Below, piece by piece: positions 8,866 to 20,363 of a stretch of 64,000 nucleotides of DNA. Under the pieces are notes generated by a model. It was given only the letters and a program-made list of their open reading frames with translations. It ran no database searches and had not been told where the DNA came from. This DNA is from Gambelia wislizenii (Eukaryota; Chordata; Lepidosauria; Squamata; Crotaphytidae). The stretch spans positions 56,777,001 through 56,841,000 of the forward strand of contig JAUMIR010000003.1 in NCBI GenBank assembly GCA_030847615.1. Reading direction: 5' to 3'. Each line of letters opens with the position of its first letter. Within the stretch, counting starts at the first letter, position 1. A program made the translations under genes and the position numbers.

Positions 8866-9112
8866 TCATTGTTTGTTATGTTGACTTCACATTGGTTCCA
8901 ACTTATAATGATCCTACCATAGGGTGTTCTTGGCAAGATTTCTCCAGAGAAGGCCTGCCATTGTCTTCCTCTAAAGCTGCAAGGAGAATGTGACTTGTCC
9001 AAGGTCACCTGTTGGGTTTCCATGGTTGAGTGGGGGATTAAAACCCTGGTCTCTTGGAGTCTTACTCCAACGCTCAAACTGCTCAAACATTCAAACCACT
9101 ACAACACACTAA
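8866..9112 (-). mobile_element. Sauria-type tRNA SINE, near full length
   Basis: On the minus strand: tRNA-like head with a degraded B box (AGGGTTTTAATCC), CAACCATGGAAACCCAACAG, GTGACCTTGGACAAGTCACA, then the Bov-B-like 3' part with ATCATTATAAGTTGGAACCA. Adjacent to the 5S SINE with the same orientation. Confidence 0.8.
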
Positions 9113-10373
9113 CTTTCAAGTGATTTAACAGTGTAATCCTGCGGATCTCTCAGGGCACACATGACTTTTTCTGGAGGTGAGCTTCTTTTCCCTGCATCAC
9201 TTGTTTTCACTTTTCTTATCAGTATTGTATGTTGGTTGAGAAAACAGAAGCAAATCTGAGTTTGTGCATGGTGTATATAGCTTTATCTATCTGTCCATTG
9301 TTGGATTTAGTTCCCAGCATTACTCACCATTGGCTATGCTGCACAGGCTGATGGAAATTGCAGCCTGACAACATTTGGAGAGCATCACTTTGCCCACATC
9401 TCATCACAATCAGTACAAAGAGAGCACTCCTAGAATAAAAAGTTTTCTTGTAGTTTTCCTAAGATCCTGCTGTGTGACTGCTGACATCTCAAGCTTTTAT
9501 GTAATAAATGGCTCAGATGGATAACAAACTGTGGTTTTAGCATTATGGTATATAGGAACATCTTGTCATCTTCCTTTTCTCTTATTTGTAGATGAGGGGA
9601 GGAAGATCATGGTTTTGAAAAAAAATATATATTTGTATAAGGGAAACTATTCTAACCAACATTAATTCAAACAATTCAGGATCAGACTGTTTCAGATCTT
9701 GATTTGTTAACTAACTGTGGTTATAAGAAGCCATAATTTCCATAATTATATGTAATAGAAGTTGTGGTTTATTTTAAGTGACACCCTGAGGCTTTAAGCA
9801 TTCACTTGTTGCATGCTGACAGGGAGCAAAAAGGAAGAGAGGAAGTACATTGAAACTTGCCACAGTGTTTCTCATCACTACATTTTAGCATCTGGCATTG
9901 TTATGTTTGGACAGGTCCACTGACTTTGTGGCTCACTCTGTTGTAGATCAGATTTTTTTAAAAAAACCAAAACAACAACAACCCAATGTTCTAGCTATTT
10001 CTGTCACCATGCACAACTGCTGCAGGATGCCAATCAGAAAAGATGATCTATGATACCATTTGGAACATAACCACATGGAATCAAGCATGGCTGTTAACAA
10101 TATTGGCCACCTTGTGCAACAGTTGAGTTACTCCTTATTTACTACAATTTAAATCCACCTTTGTTTCAAGGAGCTCAAAGAAATTTACACAGTTCCTCAG
10201 TACCATTTTATCCTGACAACTGTGTGAGACAGGGTGACTAGAGATTAATTGCCCCAAGGTCATTTCATGGATATGGATACAGGACCCCATTCTACTGAAC
10301 AGATTTCTTTATTTTTTGTTTGCTCAGAAAAAAATAAACGTGGCATGTATTTGTAAGGTACGAATACTGAGTA
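9113..10373. other. Mostly unassigned; two repeat scraps
   Basis: 9,300-9,405 holds a diverged copy of the short amniote MITE whose core is CCATTGGCTATGCTG / ACATTTGGAGAG. 10,130-10,275 (AAATCCACCTTTGTTTCAAG ... TGCCCCAAGGTCATTT) resembles an old tRNA/L2-type SINE on the minus strand. Otherwise AT-rich with no coding signal. Confidence 0.45.
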
Positions 10374-10575
10374 CAGCCGGCCCTATGTATCCACAGATTC
10401 AACCATACATGGCTTGAAAATATTCCTAAAAAACAAAATTCCAAAATTTTGCCATTTTATATAAGGGACACCATTTTACTATGCCACGGAATATAACAGG
10501 ACTTGAACATCCATGGATTTTGGTATACACAGGGGGTCCTGGAACTGAACCCCAGTGGATGCCAAGGGCCGACTG
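10374..10575. mobile_element. pogo/Tigger-like MITE
   Basis: Ends CAGCCGGCCCTATGTATCC and, reverse complemented, CAGTCGGCCCTTGGCATCC are inverted repeats. Interior text (CATGGCTTGAAAATATTC, TTTTATATAAGGGACACC, CATGGATTTTGGTATAC) is in the style of the MER2/Tigger group of Tc1/mariner relatives. The left flank is TA; the right flank is CA, one base off a TA duplication. Confidence 0.75.
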
Positions 10576-11267
10576 CATATCTTTATCTGTAGAGAATAAA
10601 CACCCTTGAAACCATATAAAGCAAATTCTACCAATACTGTATTTTGCTAATAGCTTCTCAGCAAGGGTAACAGTACATTTACTTAAGGGTAACACCATTG
10701 ACTTTGATGGGATTAAATTGAGGTGAGAGGAAATACTTTCAACTACAGAATATTTAAGAAACTTGATGTAGTGTAGCTTTTTACCTACAGTATTTTAATA
10801 CTGAAATAATAAATTAGTTTTCTAATTTGTATTTCTTGTGAATGCCTTTTAATTTTTGGTTCTGTATAGCACATTCATTCATTATTTACATCTTTTCCAT
10901 ATTTTTTTTTTTGTATAGTTTTGAATGAGTCATATTTGACATTTGAAAAACAGGCTTTATAATTTATGTTAAATTGTAGTTTGGAGTCTATACTTTTTAA
11001 AAATATTGCTTTAGAGGACCATCATTCCTTTTCCATTTTTATTTTTGACCTAAATCACCTTAGATGTTATAAATAGTTTGTTCCTATGAAATGAATGTTA
11101 CTATTATTGCATCACTAATATTATACTGTTGTGCTAATACAATCTGAAAATAGTTGTACCAAAGTGCTATGCAAGGCACCCTCAATATGCACCTAATTGC
11201 CTAAGGAAGTACAGAGGGCATTAAAAAAAAGTTATTTAAATGTGATTCATGGGAATATTACATGCTT
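10576..11267. other. AT-rich, nothing recognised
   Basis: T- and A-rich sequence with no open frame or repeat family that I can name. Confidence 0.5.
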
Positions 11268-11390
11268 ACCTTCCCCAACCTGGATCCCTCCAGGTGTGTT
11301 AGTTAATACCTAACAATGTTGGAGACAGCATAGGTGGCTTGATAGAAGTTGTAGTCCAAGATATGGAGTGGGTGCCAAATTAGGGAAGAC
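11268..11390. mobile_element. Short palindromic amniote MITE
   Basis: CCCCAACCTGGATCCCTCCA at the left and AGTTGTAGTCCAAGATATGG plus a diverged end at the right belong to a ~120-bp fold-back repeat seen again, diverged, at 14,800, 17,347, 18,806 and 43,428. Confidence 0.55.
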
Positions 11391-11579
11391 TATCAGAGGT
11401 AAGCTGCTGTGCATTTGCAGAGGATCAAAAACTTTTTCAATTATAGTTGGTTTAGTTTTCATCCATTAAAGATCTAGGCTGGACTTCACAATTAGAGTTA
11501 CAAATGCGTAACCTAGAGTGGTGACTGGTTTGTGTTCACAATCCCTACATATTCAATAAAGTAGGGAATACATAGGGGG

Positions 11580-13100
11580 GCCATTTACACAATGAAAAAG
11601 TAGTGGGAAGAATTCGTGTTGAACCCTGGTTGTTTACATGTACATCGGGTCGGACACATGATTTTTGGAAGGGGGGCCACCTTTTATCCCACAACCTGTG
11701 GGACTTCCAGTCCCGCAGTTTGTGGCAGTTTTTAAAAAGGCCACAGGAGGATTCGGAAAATCGGAAATGTAAACAGCCCAGGACAAGATATTTCGGTACT
11801 AGGTGATGACCGGAAATGGTGACCGGGGGTGGGCTCAGAGATCAGCGACCAGAAAAGGAGGGGTCAGTCACCCGTTCAATAGATTCAGCCACACCAGCAA
11901 AGGCAACAAAGGCATCCCTTCCAGCTGCACGTAGGTTGTGTGTGTGTGTGTGTGTGTGTCTGCACTACATCACCCTGTTCAATGGATTTCTACACTGCAA
12001 ACCCTTCAGCTTTAACCTGTCCCTCCCCTGCATGCTGGGTTTAAATTTTAAAGGGAGAGTAAATTATAAAGAGATCATGGGCGGAGGATTGCCCATTCAT
12101 CCCCCACCTGCATCCCCTCCCTGGGTTTAAAGGCACAGTAATAAATGCCAGCGTCTGAGCGGATGATCACACATTCATCCACCCCCACCAAGGCACAGTA
12201 AAAACTGGCAGCATCTGAGCGGATGATCACACATTCATCCACCCCCCCAGGCATAGTAAAAAATGCCAGCGTCTGAGCGGATGATCACACATTCACCCAT
12301 CCCCCCTCTAAGGCACTGTAAAAAATGCCAGCATCTGGGCACTGAGGTTCGTCTTTCAAAATGCCTGGTGTGTCCTCCCCTTATGATCCCTGCACTGGCT
12401 TGAAACCTTCACTCCACAGCTGCCTCTGCTTAAAGGGTTAACATTTTAAAGAGACAGGACAACTGCATGCCTCTGGGCCCCTGCACTCGGCTTCCTGGCT
12501 GAAAGTATACTGGCTTGGGCTTGTGTGTGTGTGTGCGTGCATGCCGGGTCTCCAGTCTCCTCTGCTTTTGACCTCTCTCACACTCCCCAGCACCAACTGA
12601 TCACCCCTTCCTCCCCAGTTTAGCTTGCTTTAAATGGTGTTCTTTCAATTCAAAAAGAAAGCACAGGGTTTAGCCACTGATCGCCCCTTCCTCCCCACGT
12701 TAGGTCCCCTTTTCCCCCCATCCCCAATGCAACACTCATTCATCCCCTCATCCCCAATGCAGAAGCTTGAACAAACATTTGAGCCAACCAATAGCATCAC
12801 TTGTGGCGCAGAACTCTAAAGGAAGTACGTCACTGTGGTTGTGAAAAAATGAGTAATCACATCCTTGATTGAAAGCTAAAAAATAAATAAATCCCAGGAC
12901 CGTAAACTCATGTAAACAAAAAAACCCCAGGGTAGTATATAGTTGGAGAAGATACATATCACGGGACAGGATGCCATGTAAACAATGATCCCGGGATCTC
13001 CCGGGATATCCAGAGACAAAAATCATGTAAACAGGGAGGGGCGAATATGAGATCAAGAAGTCCCGGGATGCCCCGCGACAAAAACTACCGTCTAACTGGC
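11580..13100. mobile_element. GC-rich ~1.5-kb DNA-transposon-like element
   Basis: The left end GCCATTTACACAATGAAAAA and the reverse complement of the right end GCCAGTTAGACGGTAGTTTT form imperfect inverted termini. The motif TGTTTACATG (or AATGT variant) occurs five times near the ends: forward at 11,631, reverse at 11,766, 12,909, 12,975 and 13,024, suggesting sub-terminal binding sites. The interior is CpG- and C-rich, with a 60-bp tandem array at 12,130, a TG run at 11,938-11,958 and another at 12,520. No transposase frame is visible. The open frame on the minus strand at 12,748-13,230 runs across the right end and looks accidental. Superfamily not determined. Confidence 0.5.
12130..12341. 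repeat. 60-bp tandem repeat, ~3.5 copies
   Basis: Units begin AAGGCACAGTA at 12,130, 12,190, about 12,249 and 12,310, each followed by GCATCTGAGCGGATGATCAC and ACATTCATCCACCCCC. The period is 60 or 61 bp with few substitutions, so the array is young. A diverged extra unit may precede it at about 12,048-12,112. Confidence 0.85.
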
Positions 13101-14799
13101 ACCAGGGATTGGGAAAGTCCCCGAAGCCCGATTTACAGGTTAGCAGCTGCTCTGAGCAACAGGAGACTCTCCTCCTGTCAATCAGGATGCAGTAGACTGA
13201 CATTTCTATCCCCCTCCTGATCCGGTGCAAGGAATAATTATGAAAGGGATCCTGTTCCTGACTATCACATCAGACTTCACTTGCAGGAGGGGTGTGGAAA
13301 GTCAGTTTGCTGTGTCCTGATCAACTGGGTAAACCAGATTGGAAGGGGTTGGGCTGGGAGATGCTATTTAACTTTGCAACTAAGGTAGTTACATACCTAA
13401 GCAGCTGACCTAGAATAGCAGCCCACATTTTCAAACATGGTTTGATAGTAATTGTTGGTTTACAGTGCTAAAACACTTTGACTTTTTTCAGCTGCAGAGG
13501 CCCACAAAATGTGCAATGGCAGAACGAAAGCATGCAGAAAAACGGTGGAGAGGAAAAAGTAGGAAGTTCTAAAGTATGGCTTTCAAACTGTGTTTCATCG
13601 TTTCCCCTTGAAGAAGTTATTCTGTGGCTTGGCATTTCATAGAAGAATGAATATCAGGCCACCTGTTAAATCGGACCTCTTATTTCACATCCAAGGATTT
13701 TATTGGCTGCTGAGGATAAGTTGAGATTTTCTATAATGTCATGTAGCTAAATTTCTTATGCCATGGGGAAAGTCTTTATGAAGGAGATAATCCCACCTAA
13801 GAGATGCCAAGGGTATCACAGTGAGCCATGGAGTTATGCCAGGGGTATCACAATAAACAAAAGACATGAAGAGAAAATAAAAAGGAACTGGGAAAATGCT
13901 GTGATAATACCTACTGTAGTTCCAATGTTGGAGGAAAGGAGGAAATTAATTGCATTTCCTATTTTCTATTTAGTCCTCTCTCTTTGTATATGACAATTGT
14001 TTCTTGTGTTTACGGAACCTAGTTCCATGACTCTTGACTTCCAAACTGTCATGGTTCTGGGCAAATGCTCACTATGGATTTCATTACTGACTTACCTTTT
14101 TCTAAGCAATTCACTACCTTTTTTGTAGTTTGCCCTCTGTGGCAAGGTACTTCAAATGCTTGAGAATCTACCCTAATCCTATACTGTATTCTCTACAAGG
14201 GAGGGATGGACAGGGATGGATGTGTGTGGTTGTGATTTCCAATGCCTAAGGATGCCTAAAACACTAAGGGAAAAATGTTTCTTCATTCCCCTCCCGCCCC
14301 CATCCCACTGCTGCCATTGATGGGTCAGAGGTTTCCTGTAGTAGGCTTCCCCCTCAGATGTGATACTATGGCCCATGGACCTATGGGTCAGCTATTTGAC
14401 CTCATGCTGAACCAAGGCAAGACTATTCTTAAGTTCAGTTAGAGGTTAAGGAATTATACTATTGTGGCTGTGTTTAAGTTGCTATTGCTTTAATTATGTT
14501 GGTGACAAAACCAGTATACATTGACCCGACTCTGCCTAGTATCAGCTCTAGTTCAATCCACCATTTTGATTGTCTTTGGCCAAGCTTCATCTTCAAATGT
14601 CTGTTTTCGCATTGCTTGGTGACCTAGCTCTAGGATGGTATTTATTTATGACAGAGATGTTACCGTATGTTTACGAGAATTGCATTTATGCCCTATGATT
14701 TGGGGTTCTTATCACCTTCACATAGGAAGATTCTAACCACATTTCAGAATTCTGGCAAGTGTGTAGATTTGCTGAGAATCTGTTTTTCCTACATCTTTG
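13101..14799. other. Unassigned, with a weak exon-like piece
   Basis: At 13,483-13,491 a CTTTTTTCAG-type acceptor precedes 67 bp (13,492-13,558) that translate in phase 0 as LQRPTKCAMAERKHAEKRW and onward, ending at AA/GTAGGA. It could follow the candidate first exon in frame, but the donor is poor and I do not recognise the peptide. The rest shows no repeat or coding signal. Confidence 0.3.
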
Positions 14800-14932
14800 T
14801 GGGCAACTGTGGTTCTTCAAATGTTTTGAGACTTCAATCTCCATTATCCCCATTGGCTGTGCTGAATAGATAGGGCTGATGGAGATTGTAGACAAACAAC
14901 ATTTGGAACGTCCCAGCTGGCGATGGATGGCC
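14800..14932. mobile_element. Short palindromic amniote MITE, diverged
   Basis: CAACTGTGGTTCTTCAAATG ... CATTGGCTGTGCTG ... GATGGAGATTGTAG ... ACATTTGGAACGTCCCAG folds on itself in the manner of the copies at 11,268 and 43,428. Confidence 0.6.
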
Positions 14933-15843
14933 CCATTTGAGCCAGTGAACAGGCTTAAATGAACTGAACTTGCTTTTGTATTAAAATACATAAAATATAT
15001 AATTGTGCTTCTGTAACCTGTAAATTTAATAAAGGAGCATAATAAAAAAAATACATAATGATAAATCTATACAATACTTGTGGGACTGGCTATTGTTGCT
15101 ATTTCTTGCATTGCCAGATTATTTTTACTTGTAGGGAGTTCTTCAAGGACATTTTGTCTTTTAACTGTAACAGCACAGAAACAAAAAGTGAATGGAACTA
15201 AAGCTCAAGTGAGTGTGAACAAGTTAAAATTAAATACTGGCTTGCCTATGCAATGGATTTATCCTTGGAATGCTTGGCCCACAGTAATAGTACATAAAAT
15301 TGGAGTAGGTTTGATTTTTTTTGTCCATTTCATTTAAACAAATGCATTTTGTCTTTCTCCCTTTTTAATATAATATTTATGCATGTTGGTTTTAAGCCAA
15401 ATTTCTGATTATGATCTAAGATACTTATTTCTCTTTCCCAGCTTTTAAATAATGCTATTCAACCATTTAAGCCAGTGTACAAGAGATACATTGGAAAAGA
15501 AATCTATGTTCATATTACATTCTTTACTAAGCAATACAAGCTCAGTTCATACATTAATTCTCTGGGATTGTACACAAATACAACTGGAGACATGGAAACT
15601 CCAGTAATACAGTTTTCTACTGCCCTTTTCAGGAACACAGAATTGAAATTCTGTGTAAGGAGGTTATTTATTTGGATGTTGGAATTTGTCTTGTTTCGTT
15701 ATGTTTCACCCCCCCCCCCAGCTCTGATGCATAATGGGCTGGACTGAGCCTACTGCATCACATTTTAGTCCCATTGAAATCAATGGAATTTAACAGCCAT
15801 TGTGACTAACCTGTCCAACTGATTTCAGTGGGAGTGAGTGTAT
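14933..15843. other. Unassigned; old repeat scrap near the end
   Basis: A TTTCTCTTTCCCAG acceptor-like site at about 15,440 precedes an open frame, but no donor or known protein supports it. 15,755-15,840 (CCATTGAAATCAATGGAATT and ATTTCAGTGGGAGTGAG) is part of an old dispersed repeat. A C run lies at 15,711-15,719. Confidence 0.4.
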
Positions 15844-16466
15844 GGGGTTGTCTATACGGTGAAAATACCCCTCACAGAATTTGCCTAGAATAGGAACTGT
15901 CTTAATGGGATCCCACATTGTCTCACTATATTGTGAAGAGGGAGCAAAAGAGCAAAAAGTATGTGAGAAAAGCATTTGCGGCTTTTCTTGACTTCTTAAA
16001 AAAGCTCCAGTGATATGCAAATTTTTGCTCGTTAAGACAAGAGATTTGACATGAATTGCTTCCCCCAACAAGAGGAAGCGCAAACCTGATTGGCCGGATG
16101 AGTTCAGGAGGTGGGGCTGGGTTACAAGGCAAGTACCCACTGCCACCATGTTGGATTTTCGCCTTAGCGAGTGATCACTGAGGCGATAAAACAGGGATTT
16201 GTGTTATCTTTTCCTCTCTCTCTTTTTTGGAAAGGTGAAATATTGCTTGGGCACACAATAGAAATAGTGTTGTTTTTTTTTAAAAAAAAGTTCAGTGGTG
16301 GCAGATTTAAAAACACGAGTAATTCACTCGTGGCTGCCATCTTGGCTACAGGCATGCAAAGTTTATGGGGGCTGTAAAACCATTAAGACAGGTTGCAGCT
16401 GCTGCGATTTACTATTACTGTGGAGCAATCTAGTTTTTTTTTTTTTTTCTTCATGTAGAGAAGCCC
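15844..16466 (+). mobile_element. Harbinger-like MITE, copy B
   Basis: 623 bp bounded by GGGGTTGTCTATACGG and, reverse complemented, GGGCTTCTCTACATG, with an exact TAT duplication (15,841-15,843; 16,467-16,469). It is very close to copy D: shared GAAAAGCATTTGCGGC, CCATGTTGGATTTTCGCC, GAGTAATTCACTCGTGGC, ACAGGCATGCAAAGTTTATG and CATTAAGACAGGT. Short open frames on both strands are accidental. No transposase. Confidence 0.8.
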
Positions 16467-16469
16467 TAT

Positions 16470-17346
16470 GACTAACTTAGCATGAATATACTGTGGCTTC
16501 CATAATCCTTCGTTCCCCTTCAGAGGTGACTGAGAGCTATCCCCAACTTCCAGTTCACATTTAATGCAGCTTTAGTAACTGATATGTCATTAACTGCATA
16601 AGGGGGAATTAATATTGAAACGTGTTAGAAACTGCGGGTCATCTACTTTCAGTTGTAATGCCAATTCATGCATTTTGTGCTTCAAAAGTACAGTACATTA
16701 CTTCACCAGCCTTAAAAGGTCACTAGCCTTCTGTCTGCCAGATCTTTGGAAGGTTAAAAAACCTGGATTGTAGGATTATTCAAATTACTCTTGAGTTAAA
16801 TTTCACTCATGATTTTTGGTGCCTCTTCCAGCTATTGAAGCAGGACAGAAACATCTGTTACTCCTGTTCTCTAGTAATCCAGATGCCAAATATATTGTGT
16901 TAACACAGATTGGATTTTCACACTCTTGCTCTATCCTGCCACAGAGGGGAAGTTGTCTTCATTTGCTAAATTTCTATAGCCACTATTACAGGCATAGAAA
17001 TACACTGCCAGTTTCTTTTGTCTGTAACAGGTATACAAAGCTGGAGACTCTATGGCACTTCTCAAACAGCTCTTCAGAGTCTGATATAAACTGTTTCTGT
17101 GTATTTCACTCATTTATTTTGACTTTTTTTGTATCGGATAAACAAGAATGGTGATGGCTAATCTTCAGAAGGCTTGGTGTTCTGTACTGAAGATTGGTTA
17201 TCATATGATCACAAAATGTTCCCTACGCCTGTTACCTTTGTGCTTTAACTCTTCCGTCCTGGTCTGCTGAAGAGCAATGTAGGCAGGCACATGAGGAATA
17301 TTCGATTCCCTGTAGCTCCTTATGCTGCATCAGCAGCTCTTCCAGA
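16470..17346. other. Nothing recognised
   Basis: AT-rich sequence. The open frames here carry no family signature and no splice sites worth noting. Confidence 0.5.
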
Positions 17347-17475
17347 ATATTTCCCACCTAGGTCAGGGATTGGAATTACAGTTCTTCAAGTTTTATTGAA
17401 CGGCATCTCCCATCATTCCTTACCACAGGCTATGCTGTTAGGGATCTTAAAGTTTGGAGTCCAATAACTTCTGGA
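17347..17475. mobile_element. Short palindromic amniote MITE, diverged
   Basis: GGTCAGGGATTGGAATTAC at the left, CCACAGGCTATGCTGTTAGG in the middle and TTGGAGTCCAATAACTTCTG at the right match the fold-back plan of the family at 43,428. Confidence 0.5.
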
Positions 17476-17688
17476 GAGCCACACAGTTTCCACCCCAGTT
17501 CGGTGACCCACAGGGCACAAGTGGCCTCCTGTCATGTGGGGCAGCACGAAGAGTGCTAGTTATGCAGTCCTGCAGATGTTACCTGCTTCCGGCTATGGCT
17601 GTACCAACCACAGCTCCCATTTACCATCAACTGCAGCCCAAAATGACTTTTCAGTGCCCCCCCCCCCCCAGGAAAAAGGCTCACTGCT

Positions 17689-17852
17689 GCCTTGTAGTGT
17701 GGTGGAGTCTCCTTCTTTGGAGGTTTTTAAACAGAGGCTGGATGGCCATCTGTTGGGAATGATTTGATTGTGTATTCCTGCATGGCAGGGGGTTGGACTG
17801 GATGGCCCTTGAGGTCTCTTCCAACTCTATGATTCTATGATTCTAAGAGAGT
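17689..17852 (+). mobile_element. CR1 LINE 3' end
   Basis: The end of the CR1 frame (GTGTGGTGGAGTCTCCTTC, then AGGCTGGATGGCCATCTG) is followed by the 3' region GGGGGTTGGACTGGATGGCC and the diagnostic terminal repeats ATTCTATG. Severely 5'-truncated, as is normal for CR1. Confidence 0.9.
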
Positions 17853-18805
17853 TCTGAAAAAAGTATTTACATATGAAGATGCTGCAGCTCTGGGGATTTT
17901 TGTAGGAATTAATGAACAGCTATTTTTTAAAAGGGAGAACATACCTGTTAATCTTGAAGTTGCCTTTAAGCACTTTTTTTTATGTGAGTGGACCTGAATA
18001 AGGAGCCAGAACACTGCTGACTTAGCAACGAGCTAGATCAATGCAGATTTCACCTCTTTATGTGTTCTTTACATATTTTTTGGAGACTTTTGGAGGAGGT
18101 TTATGTTGATCCCACTGAAGCTGAAGCAAAATTTAAAAATAATGCAACAATTCCTCTTGTGTTTACATGTACTTGGTGTTGATAGGTTAGCCTCTATAAC
18201 GTCAACTCTAAAAATTGTTGGCATAATCCCCTGTTACCATCTATCCATTTACCTGTGTCTCAACTCAGGTTTTCCCTTAAATTCTAAAGAGTGGAGAGAG
18301 GATGTAAATGCTGAGGGTATGGGTTGGCTTTCATGCTATGGGTCTCCACAGCAAGAATGCAGAATGGAAGAGGAGAGTTGTGTGTATATTTTGAGCATTA
18401 ACTTTGATATATGCTAGTGAGCAGTGGTGGCACTGAGGAGTGTAGAGAGGCCGAATCACACCAGGTGACACTGTCGGAGGTAGGGGTGACACCGGCCTTA
18501 GCAATGCCACAGCTAGTAAGTGTTAATAAGCAAATAAGTACTTGGGATATATAGTGTTTGTCATGTGATGCTTTCCTCATCAGGACTCTGGAGCACCAAT
18601 TACATGAGTGTGCCTTGGTTACATAACTAATGAAGTTATGTAACCAAGTTATGTAACTTGGCTAATTTGGGAGCCAGAGATCTCAGGCCTGCTAACTGAT
18701 AGGAGGTAGCCTATACATATTCTTTGCTGTTGGAAGACCACCCTTGCCATTGATGTATCTTCTGGACAAAATGGAGTGTCCACAAAAGTCAAGGTGCGAG
18801 AGCAG
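17853..18805. other. Unassigned, contains a short perfect hairpin
   Basis: CTTGGTTACATAACT (18,614-18,628) and AGTTATGTAACCAAG (18,634-18,648) are perfect 15-bp inverted repeats with a 5-base loop, followed by a further partial copy. 18,418-18,500 (GCAGTGGTGGCACTGAGG, GGGGTGACACCGGCC) resembles a dispersed squamate repeat but I cannot name it. Confidence 0.5.
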
Positions 18806-18932
18806 GGGGTGGGAACCTATGGTTTTCCAGAAGCTGAATTACAAATCCCATAAGCCCCATCCAGCAGGCCCAATGGCTAGGTCATAAGAAGTATCATTTA
18901 ATGATATCTAGAGGATCATAGGTTCCCCATCT
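18806..18932. mobile_element. Short palindromic amniote MITE, diverged
   Basis: GGGGTGGGAACCTATGG at the left and TCATAGGTTCCCCATCTC at the right are inverted, around AATTACAAATCCCATAAGCC. Confidence 0.65.
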
Positions 18933-19059
18933 CTGTACTAGGGAGCTGTGGCATTGAGGCCATTAGGGTTGCCACCTTTCTTCTTTACAAAGGACTAATT
19001 CACAAGTTATCATTATAATGGGTGAAACTGTTGTAAATTCCTTCCACCTGATGTCTTAT

Positions 19060-19590
19060 CCATTGCCTTAATGAATAGAAGAAGAGGGACTGATAAAGCA
19101 AAGCCCTATGCGGCTCAGGCTCAAGCTATTTGAAGGACCATATCTTCCCCTGTGAGCCTGTCTGAGCTCTATGATCTGCAGGGGAGGCACTTCTCTCTAT
19201 CCCACCTTCTTCAGAGGCATGATTGGTGAAGAATGACGGATAAGGCCTTCTCTGTGGCTGCCACCACGCTTGGGAAGTCCCTAGCTGGGGAAGTTAAGAT
19301 GGCTGCAGCTTTCTTTTCCTTTTGATGACAGGATCTTTCTTTTTCAGCAAACTTTAGGAAACAGATTTTAACCAAAAATGGCTTTTACAGTGCTGTATGT
19401 TTTACAGAGGATTTAATTAGTTTTAATTATGTTGCTATTTGATACTGATTTTATTGTAAATTTGTATGTTTTTAAAAACTATGTGTTTTATTATATTCTC
19501 CAACTTTTTGTAAGCCGCCTTGAATCCCCAGCCTGAGACAGGATATAAATAAAGGGATGGAAAGCTGGATAAATGAAAGTAGTAGTAGAG
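19060..19590 (+). mobile_element. L2-like LINE 3' end
   Basis: A decayed C-terminal RT segment (GCCTTCTCTGTGGCTGCC, in the position of the conserved AFSVAAP block) leads to a 3' untranslated part ending TTTGTAAGCCGCCTTGAATC and GATATAAATAAAG, typical of reptile L2-type LINE tails. Old, with several stops. Confidence 0.65.
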
Positions 19591-20176
19591 TTACATATTA
19601 CAGGGACAAGTCATCAAATAGGGTTTTAGGATTGTTTTATAATATAATATAATAGGTTGCTGCAGAGGCCTTTATATGACAAGAAACATTTCAACAAGTG
19701 CAGATGGAGTAGCAGAGAACAGAACTGCATTAGTTGAATTTCTACCTGCCATTCATGTGGTTCTATTATAAATAGTGACACTCATATTTATTGTGCTTTA
19801 AATTTAATTTAAAGCATAATATAGGTGAATTACACCTTTGTGACCCATTTGCATGGCTTTGGGCTTTTAAAAATGACTTTGGGTTACTGAAACCCTGTAA
19901 ATCCTAGGCGAGGTAATTTCTTACTACCATCACCTCCATCTCTAGGGTCCTGTGCAAGGATAAAAGTTGAATATAAATTAAATTAATAAAAAATAGGTTT
20001 AATCCAAGCCTACCTGCAACATTACCAGCCATGCATAGGGCAGAGTCTGCAGCAGGGTAATGGAGCCATAGCTTCTGATTTGATGCAGATGTCTGTGAGG
20101 GGTAACCTCTACACATATAGCTATGTGCACTAAGGCTTCTGTATGATCAAGATTATTGTGCAGTTAGATACCCCAA
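19591..20176. other. Nothing recognised
   Basis: AT-rich sequence, no repeat family or exon signal seen. Confidence 0.5.
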
Positions 20177-20363
20177 AGGTACCAAATCCTGCCTGATCTT
20201 GGAAGCTAAGCAGGGTCAGCCCTGGTTAGTACTTGGATAGGAGATTGCCAATGAATACCTGGTATTGTAGGCTATATTTCAGAGGAGGGAATTGGCAAAT
20301 CACCTCTGAGTATTCCTTGCTTAAGAAAACTCTATGGAATTCATGGGTTCATCATAAGTCAGT
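20177..20363 (+). mobile_element. 5S rRNA-derived SINE (5S-Sauria type)
   Basis: CTTGGAAGCTAAGCAGGGTC, GGTTAGTACTTGGATAGGAG and a GTATTGTAGGCTATAT end are 5S rRNA sequence (internal control region included). It continues into TCAGAGGAGGGAATTGGCAA and CATCATAAGTCAGTC, the Bov-B-like tail. It is followed by a pyrimidine-rich simple repeat (20,362-20,400). Not a working 5S gene: the 5' third of 5S is missing. Confidence 0.85.

Noticed and set aside
12748..13230. 160-codon minus-strand frame
   Set aside because: It crosses the right end of the GC-rich transposon-like element into unrelated flank and has no motif.
20177..20363. A 5S rRNA gene
   Set aside because: Only part of 5S is present, with substitutions, and it is fused to a SINE body and Bov-B-like tail; the same chimera recurs at 8,575 and 54,583.
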